DNA of 64,000 nucleotides from Kalaharituber pfeilii (GCA_015179045.1 WHUZ01000058.1:248001-312000); one strand, 5' to 3'; positions 41,916 through 52,379 are shown, counted from the first letter of the stretch. Notes: generated from the sequence alone by a model not told the origin. Numbers and translations are program-made.

Positions 41916-43460
41916 TTTTTTTTTTTTTTTTTTTTTATTTCATTACTCGCATGCCGCCCTATGGGCTATGGCGAGGGTTTAATTTAACTAAAACAAAATC
42001 AAAACGAATACGGTCTTAAATACATGATGCCCGCGGTCTTTAGAAGGTGTTGCGGGGAGAGCGGTCAGCATCCTGAATCTTCATCTCCGTCCTCTTTCAG
42101 GCTCATACCGACACGCCTTGAGCCACTTCCCTCCGAGTCGCACCTTGTCCTTGTCTAGGTCTTCCTCCAAGTATACCACTATGGAACTTGTCTTCTTCCC
42201 CTCTCCGACCAAAATGTCCTTTTTCCTTAGCCATCTGATGCTGGTGATCTTTGGCATGTCTTTATTGTCCTCGGACAGCCATCTTCTGACGTTGCCCAGT
42301 TCCCTTCTCAGGGCAACGCCATGTATGACTAGTCCGGATTTGGCTTTCGTCGTCGTCGGGGTCGGCGGGGTAGCCTTTTTGGTGTCTTTTGGCGGGGTGC
42401 TACGGGGTTGTGGCTTTGGGTTGGCTGGGGCTGGTGCCGGAGCCGGGTTCGTGGGGTGGGGGTGGCTGGAGCTGATGCTGCAGCCGGGGCGGGTGAATTC
42501 GGGACCGGGGAAGGTGTCGTTTTTCCTGTCTTCCTCTTCCTCCTTGTGGGTGTCTTAGCCGGGGGAGGGGGTGTCTTCTTTCTTCCGGTCTTCTGTGGTG
42601 TTGTGGCGCGCTGTGGTGGAGTGTCTATGTGCCGTATGGGGCTGAAGCCCGACTTTGGTGGCGTAGGTGGCGGTGGCGGCGGTGTTGGCAATTGCGGAGG
42701 TGTGTCTAAACAAACGATGGGGCTGAGGCCCATCGGCGGTGCTGGCGGTGCTGACGGCTCGGTGTCTATGTTCTGGATGGGGCTGAGCCCCAGTGTCTGT
42801 GGTGGCGTTGGTGGTGTCGGCTCGGTGTCTATGTTCTGGATGGGGCTGAGCCCCAGTGTCTGTGGCGGTGGTGCGACTTGGAGCCCTGGGGGAATCTGGC
42901 CGGGTTGAAGGCCGAGGATCTCCTTCGTGTCGACGTTGCCGTCCCCTAGGAACCGTATTATCAGGGTCGCTCCTTTCCCCGGGGACGTCGTGTCTTTGGC
43001 TTTTTCCTTCCACATCTGTTCGACTATCTCGTACCAGCCGATGCCGTGTTTCCTCAGTTCCCCCCAAATATTGCGCTGCGTTGGGGGCGGAGTGGTGACC
43101 GCCGCTGGGGTGGGCGGTGGGGGGGTACCTTCTGTGTCTTTTTGCCCTTCGGTGGCATTTTTCTATTGGTTGTCTAGCCTTATCCGCGGTTGTCTATTGG
43201 CTCTTGGCGCCTCGACGGTGGGGTGGCAACGGTGGTGGTGAGCTGAGAGATCCTCAAGAATTCCCCCTAGCTGAGAGATCCTCAAGAATTCCCCCCTCGG
43301 GGGAAAAACGTAGTTCCGAGTGTTTGAGGATAAAAACTAGATCAAAAGACTCAGCTCGCTGAGCGCTTTCGATCTATGTGATTTTCAGCGGGGGGGACGT
43401 TGTGGTTGTGGAGTCGCTTCCAAACGCTCGTCCTGAGGTGGTTGCTGTGTTGACGTCTCC
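41916..43460 (-). mobile_element. 1545-bp ORF1-only LINE, 14-bp TSD
   Basis: Perfect GTCCAAATCATAGA at 41902-41915 and 43461-43474. From 5' to 3' (minus strand): a leader of about 300 bp, ORF1, short 3' UTR, tail A hairpin, poly(A). The leader contains a 25-bp direct repeat (GAATTCTTGAGGATCTCTCA twice near 43230-43290). It is the longest copy and may be full length for an ORF1-only element. Confidence 0.9.
42060..43158 (-). pseudogene. LINE ORF1 (gag-like), frameshifted
   Basis: Start MPPKGKKTQKVPPHRPPQ at 43158. A frameshift near 43080 leads to NIWGELRKHGIGWYEIVEQM and GATLIIRFLGDGNVDTKEIL. The middle is a Pro-rich array with about four degenerate units around LGLSPIQNIDTEP. After a basic stretch (KTPTRRKRKTGKTTP) and a second frameshift near 42330 it ends with the conserved block seen at 20753 and 25741 (SIRWLRKK, GKKTSS, GKWLKACRYEPERGR). 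Compared with the fragments elsewhere this shows the N-terminal domain. Likely an RNA-binding gag-like protein; dead here. Confidence 0.7.
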
Positions 43461-43505
43461 GTCCAAATCATAGAGGCACAAGTGGTGCCATTTACCTGAT
43501 AACCT

Positions 43506-43597
43506 ATGCTTGCCTCTGAGCATTGAGGGCCTCTGCCCAGGGGCCCTGCCATGGCGAACAGCTGCAAGCGGAGTTATGTGATAAAAAAAAAAGAAAA
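43506..43597 (+). mobile_element. 92-bp tail B element with 12-bp TSD
   Basis: Between ACCTGATAACCT at 43494-43505 and 43598-43609. Upstream part GCCTCTGAGCATTGAGGG and CCCAGGGGCCCTGCC match the long copy at 17651. It lies 45 bp from the end of the ORF1 LINE. Confidence 0.88.
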
Positions 43598-43904
43598 ACC
43601 TGATAACCTGACCTTCGCTGTGTAAGATAGACAGATAGTATCCACTACTGCCTTTCGATGGACCGGAGTGGTGAGAACTGGCGGAACAACGCACGACCAA
43701 ATGCAAGCGCGAAAATGTGAGCGCGAGTGCGAAAGCGTGGGTGCGAAAAAGGAGAGAAGAGAGCGTTGTTGATTGTATGTGCTAACAGTACCGGAAGTCT
43801 ATTTCAGATAGCCATGAATGCCTCACGTGCTGCCCTTATCTCACGTGCGTGCCATGCCAAGCTTGCCTTTACCTATTCCGTCGTCGTCACCACAGCTGGT
43901 GTTT

Positions 43905-44110
43905 AACTATCTGATTCCAGCGACAACCCCTTCGACAGGACGAGCGCTTGAAACCCTCTCCATAACCACAACGTCCCTCGAGCAAAACCTACATAGATCG
44001 AATGCACTCAGTGCGCTGAGCCTTTTGACCTTATTTTTATTCCAAAATACACAACTCCTCAAGTTTTCTCCTTAGGGTAAAGTTGCAAGAAACTTTCAGC
44101 ATTCTGCCTC
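43905..44110 (+). mobile_element. LINE 5' leader remnant
   Basis: ACAGGACGAGCGCTTGAAAC, ACAACGTCCC and ACATAGATCGAA match the leader of the element 41916-43460 read on its own strand (43440-43340). TTTTATTCCAAAATAC follows. It stands alone, without ORF1 behind it. Confidence 0.55.
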
Positions 44111-44264
44111 ATTGCTAGTACAATACTACTACAATAGATTCATAGCCTTAGGTATCTCAGCACTAACAGAGACAAAGATGGATGAGCTTTTAACTTGTAG
44201 GAGCAAATTAAATTTTGCTAGAAGAGGCTATATAGCATTAGATAACTTTGAGAAGAATAATTTT

Positions 44265-44975
44265 CTTCTTTCACTACGCGATCAGGAGAATGAGGGCGGT
44301 GGCAGAGGGAGAGATAACACACGACGGAGCTACACGACGGATGAGAAGAGCTTGGGAAATGAGGGTCGATAGGGGAGACTGGGACCTAGCAGTGTTATGG
44401 GTGAAGGCTCATAAGGGGGTGGAGGGTAACGAGTCCGCGGACAAAGCAGCAAAATGGGGGACGGCACTACAGTACAGACCGGAGATGGTCACGGAGGCGG
44501 GACAGAGACAGAAGGGGAGAAGAGAGAGAGCGGAGGAGAGGAATCGACTGAATCTGTCATATAGACCCCTCGAAAGGATAGGGCGGGACATCGGACGACT
44601 GGCGGGTTTGTTGGGGGGGAAGGGGCTGAGGGCGTGGAGGTGGCACATAGGGGAAGGAGATGGCCCGGAGTGCAGGTGGTGCGGTGAGAAGGAGGAGACG
44701 AAGAGTCATTTGCTGGGGGAGTGCAGAGTGTGGAAGAGGAGGTGGCCTGGGGGGGAAGAACACATAAGGGGGCCCCCCCGGGTAGGAGAGGGAGAGAGAG
44801 ACCCGCTGAGCAAGCTGATAGACATGTTGGGAGAGTAAGGGGGAGAGCGGGGAGAACGGAGAGAAGGGGGGGGGGAGGTTTCCTTATTTGAATGTACCTA
44901 ACTTTTAGCTATAACATCGCCATAGCCCTTAAGGCGGCATGCGATAAATGATATTAAAAAAAAAAAAAAAAAAAA
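44265..44975 (+). mobile_element. Truncated RNase H LINE
   Basis: ORF2 end, 3' UTR, ATCGC/GCGAT hairpin with a changed loop (AGCCCTTAAGGCGG), AAATGATATT and A-run to 44975. Target duplication not found; the 5' boundary is placed where RNase H similarity begins. Confidence 0.78.
44269..44838 (+). pseudogene. LINE ORF2 end: second half of RNase H and zinc knuckle
   Basis: Reads AVAEGEITHDGATRRMRRAW, LAVLWVKAHKGVEGNESADK (His region and last Asp), PLERIGRDIGRLAGLLGGKG and CRWCGEKEETKSHLLGEC, ending IDMLGE at 44838. Starts after the first three RNase H catalytic residues, so inactive, but no stop or shift from there. Confidence 0.8.
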
Positions 44976-45126
44976 ATAGCCTCTTATATAGAAGAAGAAA
45001 AGAACTATCTACAAGATGGCCAGATAGGGCCCTTATATACATGATGGGCCCTTCGGCCAAGAAGCAGAGGCACGGCGGCGAGTGCAGAATTTGACTTTTA
45101 CCTTGATGGTTGGGCAGCCGGCCGGT

Positions 45127-45175
45127 GTCACGGGCTCACCGCATCCGTGGGCGGGCTGTTGGTGGAGCGCGCCCT
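45127..45175 (+). mobile_element. LTR 5' fragment
   Basis: TGTCACGGGCTCACCGCATC and GTGGAGCGCGC match the start of the solo LTR at 38778; truncated after about 49 bp where the decayed repeat 45180-45570 begins. Confidence 0.5.
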
Positions 45176-45179
45176 AAGT

Positions 45180-45570
45180 ATTAGAAAGAGAGACTTATCT
45201 ACTAGTACTAAAGAAAAGACTACTACCTTTAGATTTTCTTTTACTATAAAGAATAAGCTTCTGTAACTAAAAATGCTTGAACTACAATCTACTAGTTTAG
45301 TAATAGTACTTTATAGAATAGCAGTTACTAAAAGAGTAGAGAATATTTAAAAGTAGTTAGAAGTAAATAATAAACTGGGTACAACAATCACTGGAGCTTG
45401 ATAGCTGGTGAAGTAAAAGTGAAGAAAGGAAAAGATAATTAGTGTAGTTGTTATTTAGCTGGAGAAGACAGGTAGAATTAAATACTAGAGAGTCTATTCA
45501 TTAGAGGTAAGAAGTACAGAGGGGATATGTATGAGTGGAATAGAGCAAGGAACGACAAAGGAAAGCAGGT
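45180..45570. repeat. Decayed repeat shared with 19740-20160
   Basis: See the partner at 19740. Here it directly follows an LTR fragment, which supports retrotransposon internal sequence. Confidence 0.5.
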
Positions 45571-45635
45571 GGGCTACCGTGGGTAGGACTGGAGAGGACA
45601 CAATGGAGACTAATTAAGAACCCATTGTATGTATT

Positions 45636-45669
45636 TTTTTTTTTTTTTTATTTCATTAATCGCATGCCG
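45636..45669 (-). mobile_element. 34-bp tail A retrocopy with 15-bp TSD
   Basis: T-run, ATTTCATTAATCGCATGCCG, between CCCATTGTATGTATT at 45621-45635 and 45670-45684. Confidence 0.9.
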
Positions 45670-46124
45670 CCCATTGTATGTATTGTTTCGCTTGGTCCAC
45701 TGCCTGCATTTGTTGACCTGTAGCCATGGTGAAGTTATGTAGATAGATATTAGGTAACATTGGTGATCTGGCCGAAAATCCAGTGTTTTTTTTGTTTTTT
45801 TTTATCTTTTTATATCATTACTCGCGTGCCGCCCGGTGGGCTATGGCGAGGTTTGGTTGAGTGTAGGATTAGATACATAGAGGTGGAAAGAGAGGTAAAA
45901 AGAAGAGTGTTAAGGAAAATAAATGTCCTTTCTGTCTCTATTCTCGGTCAACCCATTCTAGCAGCTCCATCAGTGTGTCTCTGTCTCCGTCCTTGGGGGG
46001 TTTTCTTAAGTCCGGCTCTCCCCCAGGCCATCTCTATTTCCATGTTTCACACCCTTGCAAGATGTGTGCGGTGGTCTCCAGTCCTTTCCCGCACCACCGA
46101 CACTCTGGGCTGTCCGCCTTTCCG

Positions 46125-46160
46125 CTCATCATAGCCCAAAGGGCGGCATACGAGTGATGA

Positions 46161-46193
<33 letters not shown>
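46125..46193 (+). mobile_element. 69-bp tail A retrocopy with 14-bp TSD
   Basis: CTCATCATAGCCC, AAAGGGCGGCATACGAG, TGATGATAT and A-run between TGTCCGCCTTTCCG at 46111-46124 and 46194-46207. It inserted, in the opposite sense, within the zinc-knuckle coding sequence of another tail A LINE. Confidence 0.92.
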
Positions 46194-46195
<2 letters not shown>

Positions 46196-46218
46196 TCCGC
46201 CTTTCCGATCTGGTGTTT

Positions 46219-46760
46219 CTAGTGACGTAGTCCTTTATTACCGAGTATTCCTGCTAGAGTGGCAACTCTGGTTCCCAGGCGTTGTAAGGGGCGGTACTCT
46301 AGACGCAGTCTGTTTCGTTCACTGGCCCTCTGAGCTCTCGTGAGTTGGTGTATGCCCGCTTCTGTGACCGTTTCGTCTTGGTATTGCAGGGAGGACCCGA
46401 CTTCGGCCGCCGTGTCTGCCTCCGTGTTGCCCTTCATACCAATGTGGGCTTTTACCCACATTAATGCTACGTCTAGGTCGCCTCGGCTGGCTCTCTCCTC
46501 CCACCGGCCCCTAACTAGTTGTGACGCCCCCTCATGGGTGGGGTCTCCGTTGGTGATTCTTTGCATCTTGGTTATGGCTACCTTGGAGTCTGAAATTATT
46601 AGCAGCTCGCCTTCTTGTTGGGTTAGTGCTTGGCTCATGGCAATCAGCTCCACGTCGTTGACTGTGCTCCGGGTGCCCAGGTATTTGGGTGTGCTCAAGC
46701 CGTTGCAGAATGATCCGGCGCCAATGACTCCTCCGATTCGGCTTCCGTCGGTGTAGACGC
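46219..46760 (-). pseudogene. LINE RNase H domain
   Basis: From 46698 down: STPKYLGTRSTVNDVELIAM (Glu), LLIISDSKVAITKM (Asp region; ISDS instead of TDS), VALMWVKAHIGMKGNTEADT, LARLGTR-type linker and TLAGILGNKGLRH, where the 69-bp insertion cuts in. Upstream in another frame, near 46750, GSRIGGVIGAG keeps part of the first motif. Frame breaks make it dead. Confidence 0.75.
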
Positions 46761-47313
46761 TATTCCAGCCTTTGTCTTCTTCCTCAGCAATGACCCTCTC
46801 CTATTCTCCTCTCTCCGTGTTCCTTGGGAGCACTGGTAATATTGCCAGCGGGAGGGAGTGTCAGTGTCTCAGTGTTCCTCTCAGGTATTTGCTGTCTTGT
46901 TGTTGGTTCTTGAGAGGCTCGTCCTGGAATCTCAGGGTTCTTGCTTCCACTCTGTTGCATTCGCCGTCTATGAAGCTGTCTATAGTTTCTAAGTTAGCCA
47001 GTCCTTCTACTACCTCTCATCTTATTCCCCATGGTGCCCTAGTTATCTCCCTGACTACCGTGTACTGCTATCTTTCTAATTCCCTGATCTTGTGGTCCTT
47101 TGGTGTCCCTTTTGCGTAGTCCGCCCATGCCCAATGTTGCTATGTTCCGGGCGATGCTCGAGTATAGTTGTCTTCTTTTGCAGGGGTGATTCTGGTCAGC
47201 CGGGATGCTACTCTCCAGGCTGCTTTCCCTGAATTAAGTCTCCTTTTATGATGGTCATTGTATTTGAGCCTTTAGTAAGATTCCTCCGACCCTACTATAA
47301 ACTCACTCAGGAA

Positions 47314-47700
47314 CTGAGTAGTAGTTGTATATTATCACACTGACTCAGTTATGCCACACATACAACCCAACCCGGCTCACTCGGCAGTTTCGAGTCAGGT
47401 ACGGCGTAACGGCGTGATAAACTGGCTCGACCTCATTACTTACCGACTCAACCCGACCCGCTCAGGTGGGATGTGAATGCTAAATGCATTAAATGGCATT
47501 GTATATCAAATTTGTACGTGGGCCGCTCATGTACTATAAAACTCGGTACTGACTTGACTCATACTCGGTGCGAAAACTGCTCGGCTCATACCGGCTCACT
47601 ACCGAGTAGTAGTTGTATATTATCATATCGACTCAGTCACGCCGTACATACAACTGATACCGGCTCACTCAGCAGCCGAGTCAGGTACGTTTTCCAGTGT
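47314..47700. repeat. Direct repeat of about 85 bp
   Basis: GAGTAGTAGTTGTATATTAT, GACTCAGT and CGGCTCACTC occur in the same order at 47317-47400 and 47607-47690, 290 bp apart. Further ACTCACTCAG motifs surround them. Non-coding; it could be a MITE or a decayed LTR pair. Confidence 0.5.
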
Positions 47701-47968
47701 GAGAAACCGACCCGAAAACTGACTCACTCAGAAAAACCGACCCACAACTCACACCGAGTGCGAATGCTAACTAAACTACAACTTGGAGAGGGAGTATAAG
47801 TTGTTGCGTGAAGAATTCAGAGGGATACGGTTAGGGGACCTCTTTTATAGAGAACTGCCCCCGAACCAGTTCTTTCCACAATGATCTATAGGCACAATAC
47901 AAGAAGCAGATAGAAAAAGGTAGATGCGACTGGAACTTGGTAGAAGTGTGAAGAACTTTCAGGGAAGG

Positions 47969-48206
47969 TGTTACGGGTTGCAACCGACCGTCTTGCAAAC
48001 CGTTGCACCAAAAGGTAGAACTACCGGTGACCCCTGGTAGTACGGTCGGGATATATAGGAGTATCCATGCATACGGGCTCTTGGTACCGGTTCGCGCCAG
48101 GTCTTCAGGCATAGCAGGGGTGGGCCGGTCACATGACCCGTAGCTCACTGCATTTTAGCCCTGCTCTGGGTACGCTGGCATACCGCCATGTCATACCGTC
48201 ATGACA
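47969..48206. mobile_element. Probable solo LTR, 238 bp
   Basis: Starts TGTTACGGGTTGC, ends GTCATGACA; flanks GAAGG and GAAGC match at 4 of 5 bases. The sequences next to it (AGAAGCAGATAGAAAAAGGT and AGAAGCAAACAGAAAGAGAT) resemble each other, which is unusual for a simple insertion. Confidence 0.55.
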
Positions 48207-48211
48207 GAAGC

Positions 48212-49150
48212 AAACAGAAAGAGATAGATGTAAGGGGAACATTGAGGGCAGGGGGCAGTATGTAGTGAGTTATCGACATCACTATTTAGGTTCTAGATTC
48301 TTTTAGTTTATTCTATATTTGTAGTGGCACTATACGGCAGCTGGGATGCTGGCAGTCATAATACACAGGTGGTTCATGTACCCAAACTATTAACCTATTC
48401 AAGATACATGTGTCTAGCTAATTTGTTTAGCTACAGCTCAAGTAAAGCAAGCATGACCAGTATCACCAATAGTCATACTATCATAACATTATACAAAAGA
48501 AATAAAGACCTCATTATTATCAAATTGGATCCCTTAAAGCACTCACCCACTGCTAAGGAACTACCCCGCTTCACAGATTCACTGATCCGCCTCCGGTATT
48601 AAGAAGCTATTATTTTCGACCACATACTCCTTACATTTCCCCATGGCTGAGGCGGAGCTAGATGGGCTAGCTTCTGCTCTGAAGCTTAAAACCCTCTCCT
48701 CCTAAGCACTGAATTGCTGACATTTATTTCTTAGATACATCAAATCCATAGCCACTTCACGGTAAAATAGTTTATTGGTTGTGCAGGATTCACAACAGGG
48801 ATTGTATGAGAACGGTTTGCGGAATTGTTATTATTATGTATGGTTACAAATCTCTATTTAAAAAAATAAAAAAAAAAAAAAATTGCGGCCGCTAAAATCT
48901 GGGCGGCCGACATGCCAAGGTGTCGGCCGCACTCAACCCCCCCATTTCGGGTGACTTTAGTTCCAGACCACGGCCAGAGGCCGGAAAATAATAGTCTGGG
49001 CACGAGAACATCTATAAGTCTAATTGAGATATCTATTGAGTCCCTAGTGCCATTCTGCCCCATAAACTACCGCTAAAGCTGATGCGGAAACCTTATCGGA
49101 CTGTTCACGCATAGAAATAAGAAACTCAGCAAGTTCCGGAAACGACTGAA
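48212..49150. other. Unassigned stretch
   Basis: No protein recognised. An A-rich run at 48858-48882 next to GCGGCCGC may be an old tail but lacks a hairpin. Confidence 0.3.
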
Positions 49151-49163
49151 GAAGGTCAACCAG

Positions 49164-49464
49164 TAGTGAGCGGCACGAGCCGAGCCAGCTCGAGCCAGCT
49201 CGAGCTCAAACGAGCCAAGATCATGCTTGTGTTTTTCTTGACAGCTCGCTAAAATGCTTAGCCAGTGCAAGGTTTCATAAACTGTAAATACCTAATATAG
49301 TAAAAATTAGAGACTTGGAGCTCATTCTGACCTACCAACAACTTCGAAATGCACAATTTAGCTGATAGTAGTGAGAAAGATGAAAATTTAGCTTAGTTTA
49401 GTTTAGTTTGTCAATATTATGTATATAATCAATCCAGGCTCGAGCTAGCTCGTGCCGCTCACTA
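49164..49464. mobile_element. hAT-type MITE, copy 2 (301 bp)
   Basis: Same TAGTGAGCGGCACGAGC ends as 31604-31926, with 8-bp duplication TCAACCAG (49156-49163 and 49465-49472). Confidence 0.9.
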
Positions 49465-49511
49465 TCAACCAGGCTACCTGCAACCGGAAGCTTTTTGTCT
49501 TCTCTGGTAAA

Positions 49512-49550
49512 CCTTTTTTTTTTTTTGCAATACTCGCATGCGCGTTCTAG
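49512..49550 (-). mobile_element. Decayed tail A mini-element
   Basis: T-run, GCAATACTCGCATGCGCG. No target duplication seen. Confidence 0.45.
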
Positions 49551-50089
49551 GCCCCTCGTGGCAAGACATTCGAGCGCTCAAGCAACCTGAAAGCCCCGAA
49601 ATTGCTCTGAACGGTCTAGGCTGAGAGCACTAGCTATCTTCTATAGAAACATGCTCTGCATGCTTGTTTCACCATAAGCCTCAATACCTATCACTCCAAA
49701 CCAGGCAAACCTCCGCTTCCGAATTTTGTACAGCCCTGAAGGTCAAGTAACCTCCGCTGGGAGAAGATTTATACATGCCCAAGAGCTGATGCAGTGATGT
49801 GTCAGGAAAATTGACTAACACCCTCGTAGTATCGGGCCGCGCCTGTAGAAAAAAAGAAAAATGCCATCATAATTGAGCGCGTTACCCTGAAGGATACGAA
49901 ATCCATCGCGCAATCGACAAATCTTGTGATTTTCATTCATAATCTAGTCGGCTTCATCGCAAGATTAGATATACATGTTCAGTGCCCACATCTCCATCTT
50001 TGCCACAGTAACTTGAGAATGATAGTTTACTTCTATCCTTATTCTTCTTCTTTATTTTTTTTTTATTTTTTTTTTTTTGGTTCCCGTGA

Positions 50090-50828
50090 TGGCGAGGTAA
50101 CGTGCACATAGCTATCATAAAACTTTTCCCAAATGATGCGTCGCTGGTGCTCAGATGCTATATACTCAACTAGTTCCCCACCCGCAGCGTAGCAATCCGA
50201 AAACTCGGAAAAACAAAGAAACAAGGTTTCACCAAACGTTACCGCACGGGCACCTGCCAAGCCGGAATGCATAGATCGACCGCATCAAGGTTACGCCGGG
50301 GTATCGAGAACAGTTACGCCGCATTATATAGACTCGAGGGCTGATGTCAGTGGTGGTATGTAGAATCGTCGAATTCATTTCGTTGCTCCAAGGCAGTTTC
50401 AATTGACACGGCTGCCAGGGCAAGCAACGCCACCACCACCACCGACGACGACGACGGGTACGCAGACCCCACTTTCGGCTCACGACTTACGCGGAGGGCA
50501 CGCCAGCACCGCGACTCGACTTCCTCTATCACTCCAGGTGAGCAGAGTACCAAGGCAGATTGATACCGACACACTCCCCAATGGCACCATCAAGAGCTAA
50601 CCGCACCTCCCGACGCGCATCCTTCATGTCCTCGCGCGCCCAAGCCGCCGCCGCTGCTCCCGCTGCTGCGTGGGGCTGCCCCGACCGGAGGAGCACGACC
50701 CGATCGAAGAACACATCACCAGCCAGCCGCCCCCGGTCGTTCTTGGCCGAATTAAATTGGGACAGGAAATCACAGAGCCGGTAACTCCACACACGCCACG
50801 CTGCAGGAAGACGCTCCCCCGTGGTCAA
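50090..50828 (-). pseudogene. Possible degraded gene, product not recognised
   Basis: Balanced-composition DNA with long open stretches in different minus-strand frames, in this order: 50828-50529 (LPAAWRVWSYRLCDFLSQFN, then an Ala-rich run, REDMKDARREVRLALDGAIG), 50574-50347 (ESRCWRALRVSREP, a Ser/Val run, SIETALEQRNEF) and 50272-50063 (GARAVTFGETLFLCFSEFSD, ASEHQRRIIWEKFYDSYVHV). Codon-like periodicity and protein-like composition suggest a gene broken by shifts or introns. No known domain is apparent. It might equally be two fragments. Confidence 0.35.
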
Positions 50829-51385
50829 CTTGAAGCCGATGCCTAAGCCTAGGGCAAATATGTGACCAAAACCAAAACCAAAACTAAAAAAAAAACTGGG
50901 GTAACGCAGTTTATGTCAACCCGCAATTTTGTTACTTGTCATAATCATCTAATGCGGTCCGGAAGCCTCAGGCGGAATCTGTCTGTCCGGAAAGGGTTTC
51001 GCGAGGAACCCCCCCACTGTGTGTGGGATTTGACCTCCCTTCTTCCATCCGCTGTATGTCCCGACGTTGCATTGTCTAGCGCCGCTACGTGCCCCTGATA
51101 GGTAGGGTTCTAGCTTGTTGGGTGCTTAGATTCATCGCAAGCGAATCACGTATTTCATCTTTCGCTGAGAGTACCTGTACAAAGTCGCCATAACGCGGAC
51201 TGGAGAGTGGGTTGTATACAAACAACGGCCGCCCACAAGCATATATATTGCTATCATACACTATTCTAAGCAATGGTCTCCAGGCTTCTACTCCATACCG
51301 CTGCCTCATCTGCACTTTGAGGGTGATCCCGAATTTTGTAACCCGAAACACACAGTTGTTCGATGGTCTCCAGGTTTGAACTATT

Positions 51386-51652
51386 TTTTTTTTTTTTTTT
51401 TTTTTCCTTTCATTAATCGCATGCCGCCCTAAGGGCTATGGCGATGTTTAGATACAGGTTGAAGAGATTAATAGAGAAATGTGAAAGGAAAATGGAACTG
51501 TCAAATCCCAACTGTCAAATCCCAAACCCAAAAGAAAAATGGAACTGTCAAATCCCAAACCCCGCTTATGCCTTCTCCGCCCAGTCTAGTAGCTCCGCCA
51601 GGTTAAAGTCTTTGTCCGGCTGTAGAAGTCCCTTCGCTCCACCTTGAATCCT
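51386..51652 (-). mobile_element. 267-bp truncated LINE with 19-bp TSD
   Basis: TCTCCAGGTTTGAACTATT at 51367-51385 and 51653-51671, the longest target duplication here. ATCGC/GCGAT hairpin. A small tandem, AACTGTCAAATCCCAAAC-like, repeats three times at 51494-51560. Confidence 0.9.
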
Positions 51653-52019
51653 TCTCCAGGTTTGAACTATTGGGAGTGTTGCTTCGCGACGGTTTCGGAT
51701 TGGTTCTTCAGCATTCACAAGAGGTCCCCAATACAAAATGTACTAAGTAGCACCACGGTATTAGATAGAGCTATAGAGTTCTCCATTGCGTTTGCATTCA
51801 CACACCTCGTCACTGACTTCAACCTCCTGTACTCCGTTCACGCTGCCGGGAATAGGGTCCATGTATACGAGAGTAGTAGTTACCCTTTCCTGTCAGCTGC
51901 TGAACCCCGACCTGGCTCAACTGTGGCGCGCTCAACACTGCGAATGATTCCCTCCCGTCATTTGACCATTTGTCCTGATCACAATCTGCAACTTCTAGCA
52001 AAAGCCTTGAGTTTTCATC

Positions 52020-52310
52020 TTTTTTTTTTTTTTTTTTTTTTTTATATCTTTACTCGCTTGCCGCCCCGTGGGCTATGGCGAGGTTGTTTAGGTACATGAA
52101 TGAAAATGTGAATGGAAATGTGAAAAAATGAGTGAACCGGTAGATGAAAAATATGAGAAGTATATCCCCCCGCATCACTCCGTCGCCGCCCATATGAGCA
52201 TTCTCACTAGTTTGTCCTCCCCGGTCTTGCCCCTTGGTTCCTTCGTCCCTTCCTTCCCTTCTGGTCATCTGAGTTTCCAGGCTCTGCATCTATCCTATAT
52301 GTGTTCTCTC
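52020..52310 (-). mobile_element. 291-bp truncated LINE with 9-bp TSD
   Basis: T-run, ATATCTTTACTCGCTTGC, GGGCTATGGCGAGG and 3' UTR; GTTTTCATC at 52011-52019 and 52311-52319. Confidence 0.82.
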
Positions 52311-52379
52311 GTTTTCATCGTATTGTGTTGACTTTCCAATGGCAATATCAACCGCGTTGGTAGTTGTATATACCTATTT

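Larger units (their letters stand above)
45786..47250 (-). mobile_element. Longer truncated LINE reaching upstream of RNase H
   Basis: T-run and CTCGC/GCGAG hairpin, then zinc knuckle, RNase H, and about 500 bp more that reads in broken frames as the region between reverse transcriptase and RNase H (for example GKAAWRVASRLTRITPAKED near 47200). It carries a nested 69-bp tail A copy at 46125. Target duplication not found, so the far end is approximate. Confidence 0.75.

Noticed and set aside
42408..42908. Gly/Val-rich plus-strand ORF of 166 aa
   Set aside because: It is the antisense shadow of the proline-rich part of LINE ORF1.
50043..50100. Tail A retrocopy
   Set aside because: T-rich run followed by GTGATGGCGAGG, but the hairpin and the ATATCATTACTCG motif are missing and there is no target duplication.
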